Below the pieces are notes generated by a model that saw nothing but the letters and a program-made list of their open reading frames with translations, did not search any database and had not been told where the DNA came from. Shown piece by piece: positions 52,924-61,095 of a stretch of DNA of 64,000 bases; positions within the stretch are counted from its first letter, which is position 1, and each line of letters opens with the position of its first letter. A program made the position numbers and the translations under genes. The stretch comes from Halobacterium litoreum (lineage in GTDB: Archaea; Halobacteriota; Halobacteria; Halobacteriales; Halobacteriaceae): contig NZ_CP089466.1 of NCBI RefSeq assembly GCF_021233415.1, forward strand, positions 806,001 to 870,000, given 5' to 3'.

Positions 52924-52935
52924 TACAATTTTTGT
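52924..52935 (+). promoter_or_regulatory. TATA element of the DICT gene
   Basis: ACAATTTTTGTT is centred about 30 bases before the ATG at 52961; its T-run may also end the upstream transcript. Confidence 0.5.
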
Positions 52936-52960
52936 TCGCGTGGTTCCACGTAGCCGACAG

Positions 52961-53719
52961 ATGGCGGACTCCGACGGACCGACCGACGCGCCAGCGCTCC
53001 CGGAAATCATCGAGCGCGTCGACTCGCGGTCACCGACGCTCACCCTGTACAACGTGGACACGGACGACGTCGTCCTCGCGGACATCCAGTCGTACTTCGA
53101 CGTCCAGTCCGTGACGCTGCGGCGCGCGACCACCGACGACGCCCGCCCCCGGAACTTCGTGGTGCTACACGACGGCGACCAGTTCCTCGGCGCGGCGGGA
53201 CTGAAACACCTCTACAGCGTCATTCGTCCGGACTCGGAACTCCTCGACGTGTCGAACCCCGAGGAGATCGAGTACCCCGACTTGCTCCGGAAGATAACGC
53301 AGAACCTCTTCACGAACTACGGACGTCGCCGCATGACCGTGGCGTCCCGCGAGATAGAGGAGTACGCGTACCGGAACGGCGGGGCGGTCCACGCGGGCTT
53401 CCAGGAGTTGTCGAACTTCCGCACCCAGTACCGCCTCTACGGGTCGCTGGCGGACGCCGGCGTGGAGACCCACCTCTACGGCGCGCCCGACTGGCAGATT
53501 CCGACGGACGCACACGCGCTCCACGAGTACGACGACGACGAGATTACGGGGTCGTGGTTCGTCGTGCTCGACGGCGACGACGAGGACAAGCGCGCGCTGC
53601 TCGCGGAAGAACGGCGAGAAAACGAGTTCTTCGGGTTCTGGACGTTCGACGCGTCCATCGTGGACACGATTCTGGCGCGCCTCGACGCCTACCCGGCGAC
53701 GACGCCGTCAGCCCTCTAA
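52961..53719 (+). CDS. DICT sensory-domain protein
   Basis: 252 residues from the ATG at 52961. The DICT domain pattern appears in full: LTLYNVDTDDVVLADIQSYF, NFVVLHDGDQFLGAAGL, and RYLYG-type turns with FQELSNFRTQYRLYGSLADA, then a WFVVLDGDD strand and the closing FGFWTFDASIVDTILARL. DICT domains occur in light- and signal-related regulators of haloarchaea and cyanobacteria. No DNA-binding or output domain is attached. The 3' end overlaps the convergent thioesterase gene by 12 bases. Confidence 0.82.
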   Translation: MADSDGPTDAPALPEIIERVDSRSPTLTLYNVDTDDVVLADIQSYFDVQSVTLRRATTDDARPRNFVVLHDGDQFLGAAGLKHLYSVIRPDSELLDVSNPEEIEYPDLLRKITQNLFTNYGRRRMTVASREIEEYAYRNGGAVHAGFQELSNFRTQYRLYGSLADAGVETHLYGAPDWQIPTDAHALHEYDDDEITGSWFVVLDGDDEDKRALLAEERRENEFFGFWTFDASIVDTILARLDAYPATTPSAL

Positions 53720-54106
53720 CTCGTCGAACGCGGTGCGCCACGACTCCGGCACGGGCCGTGTCTCCTTCGTCTCCGGGTCGAGTGCGACCTGCACGCTCTC
53801 GCCCTCTACGGCGACACCCTCGTCGTCTCGGACCTCGTACGCCATCGTGAAACTGGAGTCGCCGACGTCCGTCACCGACACGCCGACTTCGACGTCTCGC
53901 GCGTACTCGACGGGCCGACGGAAGTCGACGGTGAGGTTCGCGACGACCATGCCGAGTTCGTCCGCCGGGATGCCGACGCCTTCGGTGAGGTACGCGAACC
54001 GGGCTTCCTCCATGTACGTCACGTAGACGGCGTTGTTGACGTGCCCCATCGTGTCGTGGTCCTGGTAGCGCACGTCCACCGACTCCGTGTACGAGAACTC
54101 CGTCAT
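53708..54106 (-). CDS. 4-hydroxybenzoyl-CoA/acyl-CoA thioesterase
   Basis: 132 residues of the hot-dog fold. VDVRYQDHDTMGHVNNAVYV contains the catalytic Asp-His region (D-x-D-T-M-G-H-V-N-N), then FRRPVEYARDVEVGVSVTDV. It hydrolyses acyl-CoA thioesters of unknown chain. It overlaps the DICT gene by 12 bases at the 3' end. Confidence 0.88.
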   Translation of the reverse strand: MTEFSYTESVDVRYQDHDTMGHVNNAVYVTYMEEARFAYLTEGVGIPADELGMVVANLTVDFRRPVEYARDVEVGVSVTDVGDSSFTMAYEVRDDEGVAVEGESVQVALDPETKETRPVPESWRTAFDELEG

Positions 54107-54186
54107 CCCTCGATGGGTCGCTCGCCGCCCGCATAACGCCCGCGGTTCAGGCGAAGCCGTCGGCGACTCGGAGCCGGCTCACTCCC

Positions 54187-54798
54187 TCACGCCACGTCGT
54201 CCGGACGGTCCACGTCCCGGCGGACGCCCGCGTCGCCGGTCTCCACGACCGCGCCGTCCTCGGCGCCGAGCAGAATCTGTTTCCCGCCGGTGTCGCCGTC
54301 GCTGTCGGCGAGCGCGTCGAAGTGGCGTGCGCCGAACAACACGGGGTTCCCGCGCTCGCTCGCGAAGCCGGCGGCGAGCGCCGACCCCGCGCCGTCCTCG
54401 TAGGCCGCGACGAGCGCGCGGACGCTCTCCGAGTCGACGTACGGCATGTCCCCGAGCGCGAACACGGCGGCGTCCGCGTCGGCGAGCGCGCACACCCCCG
54501 CACGGACCGAGGACGCCTGTCCCGTCTCGTAGTCGGGGTTCTCGACGAAGCGCACGTCGAGGCCGTCGAGCGCGTCGCGAACCCGGTCGGCCTCGTACCC
54601 GACGACGACGACGACTTCGGCGAGTCCCGCGGCCAGCAGCGTCTCGGCGCTCCGGCGTACCATCGGCGCGCCGTCGACGTCCGCGAGGAGTTTGTTCGCG
54701 TCCCCGTACCGCGAACTCGTACCCGCGGCGAGCAGGACGCCCGCGACGCGAGTGTCACCGGTGCGCTCGCCCGGCGGGTCGACGGCGGGGAGGGTCAT
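54187..54798 (-). CDS. MobA/MocA-like nucleotidyltransferase
   Basis: 203 residues. The nucleotide-binding signature VLLAAGTSSRYGDANKLL is at the N-terminus, and ALGDMPYVDSESVRALV is the second metal-binding motif, as in MobA and MocA proteins that add GMP or CMP to molybdopterin. The start overlaps the moeA stop by 4 bases, so it works with moeA; CMP versus GMP specificity is not decided. Confidence 0.85.
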   Translation of the reverse strand: MTLPAVDPPGERTGDTRVAGVLLAAGTSSRYGDANKLLADVDGAPMVRRSAETLLAAGLAEVVVVVGYEADRVRDALDGLDVRFVENPDYETGQASSVRAGVCALADADAAVFALGDMPYVDSESVRALVAAYEDGAGSALAAGFASERGNPVLFGARHFDALADSDGDTGGKQILLGAEDGAVVETGDAGVRRDVDRPDDVA

Positions 54799-56009
54799 TC
54801 CACGGACTCGTAGCGTACGACCCGCACTGATTCGCCCGCGGACAGCGCGGACTCCGTGAGCACGAATCCGTCGGCGCGCGTCGCTCGCGTGCTGGAGGAC
54901 AGCACGCTCGGGTCGAAGGTGTCCTCGTAGACAGCGAGCGGCGAGTCGACGTGGCCCAGGGGCGTCGCCTCGTCGCCGTCCAGCGTGACGGGAATCGCGT
55001 ACTCGAAGCCCTCGGGGCCGAGTCCCACGTCGTGCGTGAACGTCGCCGGCACGGTCGGGAGGTCGGTGCGCCCGGTGAAGAAGGGGCGCGCGACCAGCGT
55101 CGTGATGGTGTGCGCGCCGAGTGGCTTTCCGGGCACGGCGATGGCCGTCGCGTCGTGGTCGGGGAGGTCAGCGAACGCGATTGGTTTTCCGGGACGGACG
55201 GCGGCGCGGTGGAAGTCCACCTCGCCGAGTTCGTCGAGCGCGCGAATCACGTAGTCTTTCTTCCCGACGCTCGTCCCGCCCGTCGTCACCACCACGTCGT
55301 GTTCGTCCGCCAACTCCGCGATGCGGCCCTCGACGGTGTCGTAGTCGTCCGGCACCGTCCCCTCGTAGGTCGCGTCGTGGCCCCACGACTCGAAGAGGCC
55401 GGCGAGCATCGGTGAGTCGAGGTCGCTGATGCGCCCCTCGTGAATCTCGGTGCCGGTCGCCAGCACGCCCACCGAGAATCGCGCCAAGACTTCGGGTTCC
55501 TCCACGCCGAGGTCCCGAAGGAGGATGGCGTCCTTCGGCGAGACGCGTTCGCCCGCCGCGAACAGTTCTTCGCCCGCCTCGACGTTGCTCCCGCGCTCGT
55601 AGACGTAGGTTCCGGGCGTCAGTTCCGTCCCAGTCAGTTCGCCGCCCTCGACGGTCGCCTCCTCGACTTTCAACACGGCGTTCGCGCCCTCGGGGAGCGG
55701 CGCGCCCGTCGCGATGCGCACCGCCTCGCCGGCGTCGAGTTCGCCGGGGTCGTCCTCCGGGAACAGTTCGCGGTCCACCACCTCGTAGGGGTAGGCCGCG
55801 CTCGCGTCGAACGCGAACCCGTCCATCGTCGCGTAACTGTACGGCGGCTGGTCCGCGTCGGCGGTGACAGACGATGCGAGCACCCGCCCCGACATCGCGT
55901 CCAGTCCGACGGTTTCGGTGTCGACGCGCCCGAGCGCCGTCTCGCGGTGCGCGAGCACGCGCTCGACCGCCGCCGTTCGCGACAGCATGTCGCCGTGGTC
56001 GTGGGTCAT
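54795..56009 (-). CDS. moeA: molybdopterin molybdotransferase MoeA
   Basis: 404 residues from the ATG at 56009; starts at 56018 and 55988 are in frame. MoeA features are VLASSVTADADQPPYSYATM, IATGAPLPEGANAVLKVE, the FSVGVLATGTEI strand, VTTGGTSVGKKDYV and the GKPIAFADLP loop. It inserts molybdate (or tungstate) into adenylylated molybdopterin. It is operonic with the nucleotidyltransferase. A GTATACAG element lies about 65 bases upstream. Confidence 0.9.
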   Translation of the reverse strand: MTHDHGDMLSRTAAVERVLAHRETALGRVDTETVGLDAMSGRVLASSVTADADQPPYSYATMDGFAFDASAAYPYEVVDRELFPEDDPGELDAGEAVRIATGAPLPEGANAVLKVEEATVEGGELTGTELTPGTYVYERGSNVEAGEELFAAGERVSPKDAILLRDLGVEEPEVLARFSVGVLATGTEIHEGRISDLDSPMLAGLFESWGHDATYEGTVPDDYDTVEGRIAELADEHDVVVTTGGTSVGKKDYVIRALDELGEVDFHRAAVRPGKPIAFADLPDHDATAIAVPGKPLGAHTITTLVARPFFTGRTDLPTVPATFTHDVGLGPEGFEYAIPVTLDGDEATPLGHVDSPLAVYEDTFDPSVLSSSTRATRADGFVLTESALSAGESVRVVRYESVE

Positions 56010-56018
56010 GTCACACAC

Positions 56019-56379
56019 ACCGGCTTCCGAGTGCTTGTGTCTTGCTCCCCCACCGAACGACCCGAACGGCTGTATACCAGAATAATTAGTAGTAACTTAA
56101 TTTGGTAGTTGTAAATCCGCTTGAAATCGGATGTATAGTAAATCACAGTCTCGGCGCTCAAATCCAATTCAAAATACACAATAGTTGAAATAGGTGAAAT
56201 TTTTTATCCTCGTTGGCTTGGCTCGATTTATCCGCGAATTTAGCGCTTACAAGTCCAGTATACGGGATTCTAGACGAGTAAACTCTCGATGGGCACATTA
56301 GTATACGAAAACTGTTGGTTCAGGGGATTAGAAAGTAGATTGGTAGTTTTGGTGTATTACGAATGTACGTCTGTAATGG
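56019..56379. other. AT-rich intergenic segment, no gene seen
   Basis: About 360 bases, clearly poorer in GC than any neighbouring gene, between the divergent-side start of moeA and the 3' end of the IclR gene. No reading frame of credible coding style is present. It holds the moeA promoter (TATA near 56070-56078), a small inverted repeat ATCCG/CGGAT at 56115-56119 and 56128-56132, and a 9-base direct repeat TTGGTAGTT at 56102-56110 and 56340-56348. Confidence 0.6.
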
Positions 56380-57138
56380 CTACGAGTAGGTGACGTTGAG
56401 GTCGATGACGTTGACCGCGCTCCGCACGACGCCAGGAAGTTCCTCGCGGAAGCGCTCGTCGCGGAGGCGACTGGTGGGGCCGGCGACGCTCACCGCACCG
56501 AGCACGTCGCCGTCCGGGCCGGTGACGGCGCCCGCGACGCTCCGGAGTCCGTCGAGGCGCTCCTCGTCGTCGAACGCGATGCCGGTCTCCCGGATTTCGG
56601 CGAGTTCGTCTGCGAGTTCGCCGCGGTCGGTGACGGTGTTCTCGGTGAGCGCCGGGAGCCCGTGGCGGTCGGCGATCGCGTCGACGCGCTCCTCGGGGAG
56701 GTTCGCGAGCACGGCCTTTCCGAGTGCGGTGCCGTGGAGGTAGATGCGCTTGCCCGCGTACGTGTCGACGTGGACGGCGCGGTCGCCCTTCGCGCGGTGG
56801 AGGAAGACGCCGCGGCCGTGTTCCTCGACGACGACGCCGGAGAGTTCGCCGGTCTCCTCGGCGATGCGGTCGACTTCGGGGCGCGCGACCTCGTAGATGG
56901 CGCGGCGGTCGCGGGCGTGTGCGCCGAGTTCGAGGAAGCGACTGCCGACGCGGTAGGTGCCGTCGTCGTTGACGACGTACTCGTTGCCTTCGAGCGTCTG
57001 CAGGTGGTTGTGGACCGTGCTCTTGGGGGCGGAGAGCGCGGACGCGAGTTCGGTGACGCCGGCGCCGCCGCGGTCGTGGAGCGCCTCGATGATTCGAAAG
57101 GTGGTCTCGACCGATTTGACCGTCGTGTCCTCGCCCAT
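56380..57138 (-). CDS. IclR-family transcription regulator
   Basis: 252 residues. The N-terminal winged helix contains SVETTFRIIEALHDRGGAGV and the recognition helix SALSAPKSTVHNHLQTL. The C-terminal effector domain has GKRIYLHGTALGKAVLANL and the end GAVSVAGPTSRLRDERF. IclR proteins usually control nearby catabolic genes in response to a small acid or aromatic ligand. It is divergent to a CoA-transferase gene; the space between holds two perfect inverted repeats that are candidate operators. Confidence 0.9.
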   Translation of the reverse strand: MGEDTTVKSVETTFRIIEALHDRGGAGVTELASALSAPKSTVHNHLQTLEGNEYVVNDDGTYRVGSRFLELGAHARDRRAIYEVARPEVDRIAEETGELSGVVVEEHGRGVFLHRAKGDRAVHVDTYAGKRIYLHGTALGKAVLANLPEERVDAIADRHGLPALTENTVTDRGELADELAEIRETGIAFDDEERLDGLRSVAGAVTGPDGDVLGAVSVAGPTSRLRDERFREELPGVVRSAVNVIDLNVTYS

Positions 57139-57443
57139 TGGTATCTACTCGCACGTCGTCGTTCGGCTACGTAATACTTTCGTTCACTCGAACGAAACAG
57201 TTGTCCTACTGAACTGCGCTCTCGTCGCTCGAATCAGCACAGCCGAACGTCAAGTCAACACGTACCAAACGACAAATATTGCCTCGAATGCGTGTTGGCG
57301 TTCGCTATCGTCCCGAATATGGAGATTCGGGAAATCAGTCCGCCGAAACCGCTGTTCGGTAGAGGTGAACATTCTGTTCGCCGCGGCGTCTCGGGCGGAA
57401 CCACGGCAATGATTTAAGCCGCGGGTCCCCCTCAGATGTGGTG
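57139..57443. promoter_or_regulatory. divergent control region with two inverted repeats
   Basis: About 305 bases without a gene. TTTCGTTC (57178-57185) and GAACGAAA (57190-57197) form a perfect 8-bp inverted repeat directly beside the AGTATTAC TATA region of the IclR gene. GAACATTCTGTTC (57367-57379) is another perfect inverted repeat, about 35 bases before the CoA-transferase TATA box (TTTAAG, 57413-57418), which lies 28 bases from the ATG at 57444. Confidence 0.55.
57412..57419 (+). promoter_or_regulatory. TATA box of the CoA-transferase gene
   Basis: TTTAAG at 57413-57418, centred 28 bases before the ATG at 57444; this decides among three adjacent start codons (57438, 57441, 57444). Confidence 0.6.
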
Positions 57444-58646
57444 ATGGCTACCGACGGACACGTACTCGACGGCGTGACGGTGCTCGACCTGAGCACGTTC
57501 GTCACCGGCGGTTTCTGCTCGCTGATGCTCGCGAACCAGGGCGCGGACGTAATCAAGGTCGAACGGCCCGAAGTCGGCGACGACAACCGCCACTCCGGGC
57601 CGCCGTTCGTGGACGGCGAGTCGCCGTACTTCTGGACGGTGAACTACGACAAGCGCAGCATCGAACTGAATCTGAAGAAAGAGGAGGGGCTGGCGGCGCT
57701 CTACGACCTCGCCGAGGAGGCAGACGTCTTCATCCAGAACTACCGCCCGGGCACCGCGGAGAAACTCAACGTCGCGTACGACGACATCCGCGAGGTGAAC
57801 GACGACGTCGTCTACTGCGCGATGTCCGCGTTCGGGCAGACCGGGCCGTGGAGCCAGCGCCCGGGCTACGACCTCCTGATTCAGGGGATGAGCGGCATCA
57901 TGTCCGTCACCGGCGAGGCCGACGGTCGCCCCGTGAAGGTCGGCCTCCCGCAGACCGACCTCATCACCGGGATGTGGGCTGCGTTCGGCATCGTAAACTC
58001 GCTCTACCGGCGCGAGCGCACCGGAGAGGGCGAGTACGTCGAACTCGGCATGCTGGACGCCGCGCTACCGTGGCTCACGAAGCAGGCGGGGAAGGCGTTC
58101 GTCGGGGAGGAACCCCAGCGCATGGGGACGAAAGACCCCGTGCTCGCGCCCTACCAGACGTTCGAGACGGCGGACGGCCACATCAACGTCGCGTGCCTGA
58201 ATCAGAAACTCTGGGGCCTGCTCTGCGAGGCGCTCGGCCGCCCCGAACTCGCCGACGACGAGCGCTTCGAGACGAACGCCGACCGCGTCGAACACATGGA
58301 CGAACTGGAGGCCGAACTGGAGGCCGAACTCGCCGAGCGCACCACCGACGAGTGGATGGAGATTCTCGTCGACGACGCCGGCATCCCCGCCGGCCCCGTC
58401 TACTCGGTGGACGAGGCGCTCCACAACGAGCAGGTCGAATCGCGGGGTGTCGTCCGCGAGATGGAGGCCCGCGGGAAGACAATCCCCGTGGTCGAACACC
58501 CACTGAACTACGAGCACAGCGAGAGCGGCTTCCGGTCGCCGCCGCCCGAACTCGGCGAGCACAACCGCGAGGTGTTCGAAGAACTCGGGTACAGCGACGC
58601 CGAAATCGAGGCGCTCGCGGAGGCGGGCGTCTTCGGCGACGACTGA
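57444..58646 (+). CDS. CaiB/BaiF class III CoA-transferase
   Basis: 400 residues. VLDLSTFVTGGFCSLMLANQ is the family start, GADVIKVERPEVGDD and FWTVNYDKRSIELNLKKEEG follow, and the catalytic Asp is in KVGLPQTDLITGMWAAFGIV. The second domain has the long C-terminal linker and GIPAGPVYSVDEAL. It moves CoA between a thioester and a free acid. The acid is unknown. It is divergent to an IclR gene and upstream of a cyclase gene. Confidence 0.88.
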   Translation: MATDGHVLDGVTVLDLSTFVTGGFCSLMLANQGADVIKVERPEVGDDNRHSGPPFVDGESPYFWTVNYDKRSIELNLKKEEGLAALYDLAEEADVFIQNYRPGTAEKLNVAYDDIREVNDDVVYCAMSAFGQTGPWSQRPGYDLLIQGMSGIMSVTGEADGRPVKVGLPQTDLITGMWAAFGIVNSLYRRERTGEGEYVELGMLDAALPWLTKQAGKAFVGEEPQRMGTKDPVLAPYQTFETADGHINVACLNQKLWGLLCEALGRPELADDERFETNADRVEHMDELEAELEAELAERTTDEWMEILVDDAGIPAGPVYSVDEALHNEQVESRGVVREMEARGKTIPVVEHPLNYEHSESGFRSPPPELGEHNREVFEELGYSDAEIEALAEAGVFGDD

Positions 58647-58750
58647 CGGGCGGGGTTCGCGGGCCGCGTCCACCCGACGGATTCGGGCGCGCTCGCCCCG
58701 CAAAGTCGTGGTAACGATTCGACGACCCCCCAGCCGACTGCCCCAGGGCC

Positions 58751-58760
58751 AATTCTTATG
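58751..58760 (+). promoter_or_regulatory. TATA element of the cyclase gene
   Basis: AATTCTTATG is centred 28 bases before the ATG at 58785, which is therefore preferred over an in-frame ATG at 58758 lying within this box. Confidence 0.55.
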
Positions 58761-58784
58761 AGGGAGTCACGCGACGGGAGGAGT

Positions 58785-59549
58785 ATGCTCGACGGTTACG
58801 AGATGCACGACCTGACGCAGCCGTGGTCACAGGACACGCCCGCGTGGCCGACGTACGACAACCCGAAAATCTGGTACGAGAAGTCACTGGACACGGAGAA
58901 GGTGAACGGCCAGAAGATCGAGTTCATGAACCACACGGGGACCCACCTCGACGGCGAGAAACACTTCATCGCACACGGGCGGGACATCGAGAGCATGCCC
59001 CTCGAGGAACTCGTGGGCGACGCCGTCGTCGCCGACATCTCCGACAAGGTCGGGGACTACGACGTCTACACCTCCGAGATGATAGAGGACGTCTGTGACG
59101 TTCAGAAGGGCGACATCCTCTTCATCCACACGGGCTACCAGGAGTACGCGTGGCACAAGGAGAACGCCGACCCGCACAAGTTCTTCTGCAAGCACCCCGG
59201 CCCGAACCAGGAGTTCGCGGACTGGTGTAAGGAGATGGAACTGGAGTACCTGATTCTGGACTGCGGGAGCGCCGACCACCCGATGAACACGGTGATTCGG
59301 GACGTGCGCCCGGAACTCGCGGCGGAAGCCCGCGAGAAGCACGGCGTCGACGACCTCGACGAAATCTTCCCGCCGGAGGGCTACCAGTTGATGCACACTG
59401 AACTGTTCCCGGAGGGTATCGTCCACGTGGAGAACGCGCAGGTGCCCGAGGAACTGCTGAACGAGCGCGTTCAGATCGGGACGTTCCCGTGGCGGTTCCG
59501 CGGCGGCGAATCCTCCGTCTCCCGCGTCGTGGCGTTCACCGAAGAATAG
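58785..59549 (+). CDS. cyclase-family (kynurenine formamidase-like) metal-dependent hydrolase
   Basis: 254 residues. MHDLTQPWSQDTPAWPTY and the metal-binding HTGTHLDGEKHF match the H-x-G-T-H-x-D-x-P-x-H pattern of Cyclase family hydrolases, but the Pro is Glu. GDILFIHTGYQEYAWH and LDCGSADHPMN are further motifs. Members hydrolyse amides or cyclic imides such as N-formylkynurenine and isatin. The substrate here is unknown. It lies in the IclR/CoA-transferase/NCS2 island. Confidence 0.85.
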   Translation: MLDGYEMHDLTQPWSQDTPAWPTYDNPKIWYEKSLDTEKVNGQKIEFMNHTGTHLDGEKHFIAHGRDIESMPLEELVGDAVVADISDKVGDYDVYTSEMIEDVCDVQKGDILFIHTGYQEYAWHKENADPHKFFCKHPGPNQEFADWCKEMELEYLILDCGSADHPMNTVIRDVRPELAAEAREKHGVDDLDEIFPPEGYQLMHTELFPEGIVHVENAQVPEELLNERVQIGTFPWRFRGGESSVSRVVAFTEE

Positions 59550-59556
59550 CGGTCAG

Positions 59557-59573
59557 CGGTTTTCCGATTTTTC
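59557..59573 (+). terminator. T-rich terminator after the cyclase gene
   Basis: GGTTTTCCGATTTTTC immediately after the cyclase stop has two T-runs (59560-59563 and 59568-59572), overlapping the stop region of the convergent NCS2 permease. Confidence 0.5.
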
Positions 59574-60969
59574 AGTCGTCCAGCGCGTCCTCCGCGTCCT
59601 CGCCGGCGACGGGTTCACCGACCGGGCCTCGACCGACGGGTGCGATGTCCTCGGGGAGAATGAGGTTGAGGAGGAGCGCGGTGACGCCGCCCATGATGAG
59701 GCCGGACGTGGCGAGAATCTGCACGTCCGGGTGGAGTTGGGCGAGTGCGTCGGCGCGCCACTCGACGCCGACGCCGAGGACGATGGAGACGGCGATGATG
59801 GTGAGGTTGCGCTGCGTGAGGTCCGCGCCGTTCGCGATGATGCGCATGCCCGTGGAGATAATCATCCCGAACATGACGACCGCGGCGCCCCCGAGGACCG
59901 GGTTTGGCATCGCGGAGACGACTTCGGCGACCTTCGGGATGAAGCCGAGGACGACGAGGAAGACGCCGGCGATGGCGACGACGAACCGACTGGCGACGCC
60001 GGTGAACGTGATGAGGCCGACGTTCTGGCTGAAGGAGGTGTTGGGGAAGGCGTTGAAGACGCCCGCGAATGCCGACATGACACCGTCAGCGACGAGACCG
60101 CCCTTGGTCTCCTCGGTGGTGGGTTCGCGGTCCACCGCGGCGGTGGTGCCGGAGATGTCGCCGATGGTCTCCATGGACGTGATGACGTACGCGAACGCGA
60201 CGACGAGGATGGCGCTGGGTTCGAACTCGACGCCGAACGCGAGCGGCGTGGGGAGTGCGAACCACCCGGCAGCGCTCACGCCGGAGAGGTCGAGCAAGCC
60301 GAGCGGAATCGCGGCGACGTAGCCGACGACGACGGCGACGAGGACGCTCGCGGAGCGCAGGAAGCCGTCGAAGAACTGGTTCACGAGGAGCGCGACGAGT
60401 AACACGAGCGTCGCGAGTCCGAGGTTCTCCAGGCTCCCGAACGCCTCGGTTCCGGGCGTGCCCGCGGAGTACTGGATGGCGATGGGGATGAGCGTGAGGC
60501 CGACGAGCATCACGACGATGCCGGTGACGAGCGGCGGGAACAGACTCCGGATGTCGTCGTAGAGGTAGCCGATGACGACCTCGATGGGCGAGGCGACGAT
60601 GACGGCGCCGAAGATGGCGGCGAGGCCGAACTCCGTGCCGACGGTGATGAGCGGCGAGACGAAGATGGCACTCGTCCCCATGACGATTGGGAGGCGCGCG
60701 CCGATGGGGCCGATTGGGTAGGCTTGGACGATAGTGGCGACGCCGGCGACGAGCAGCGCCATCTGGATGATGAACTGGGTGTCTGCCGCGCCGACGCCGA
60801 TGGCGCTCGCGATGACGAGCGGGAGCGCCACCGTCGAGAGGAACATCGCGAGCAGGTGTTGGATGCCGAGCGGAACCGCCTCGTCCATGTCGGGGCTCTC
60901 CTCGATGCCGTATCTGACGAGCGTTCGCTCACGGTTCGTTGCGTCTTGCTGCGTGTTGCCGTCAGGCAT
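59572..60969 (-). CDS. NCS2-family nucleobase/urate permease
   Basis: 465 residues from the ATG at 60969, with a GATTTAATC box 28 bases before it. The layout is 12-14 membrane helices. The NCS2 signature is QNVGLITFTGVASR, after FPNTSFS, and SMETIGDISG is the TM8 motif; the TM10 region contains GAAVVMFGMIISTGM. It imports a nucleobase-like compound (uracil, xanthine, urate or similar) with protons or sodium. Its placement with a cyclase and a CoA-transferase suggests a catabolic substrate. Confidence 0.88.
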   Translation of the reverse strand: MPDGNTQQDATNRERTLVRYGIEESPDMDEAVPLGIQHLLAMFLSTVALPLVIASAIGVGAADTQFIIQMALLVAGVATIVQAYPIGPIGARLPIVMGTSAIFVSPLITVGTEFGLAAIFGAVIVASPIEVVIGYLYDDIRSLFPPLVTGIVVMLVGLTLIPIAIQYSAGTPGTEAFGSLENLGLATLVLLVALLVNQFFDGFLRSASVLVAVVVGYVAAIPLGLLDLSGVSAAGWFALPTPLAFGVEFEPSAILVVAFAYVITSMETIGDISGTTAAVDREPTTEETKGGLVADGVMSAFAGVFNAFPNTSFSQNVGLITFTGVASRFVVAIAGVFLVVLGFIPKVAEVVSAMPNPVLGGAAVVMFGMIISTGMRIIANGADLTQRNLTIIAVSIVLGVGVEWRADALAQLHPDVQILATSGLIMGGVTALLLNLILPEDIAPVGRGPVGEPVAGEDAEDALDD

Positions 60970-60991
60970 GAGACGACTCACCGTGGTACCC

Positions 60992-61001
60992 AGATTAAAT
61001 C
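60992..61001 (-). promoter_or_regulatory. TATA box of the NCS2 permease gene
   Basis: GATTTAATC on the coding strand (60993-61001) lies 28 bases before the ATG at 60969 and favours it over the in-frame start at 60981. Confidence 0.6.
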
Positions 61002-61095
61002 TATCTTATGTGCTATGACAGGAGCCGGCGGCGGTTGCCGGTTCCGGGGCGAACACCTAACTGACCCAACTGCAAACACGGCGAGCGTGCCATCC

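Noticed and set aside
56019-56379. CRISPR array or insertion sequence in the AT-rich gap
   Set aside because: There are no regularly spaced repeats, no transposase-like frame and no long terminal inverted repeats.
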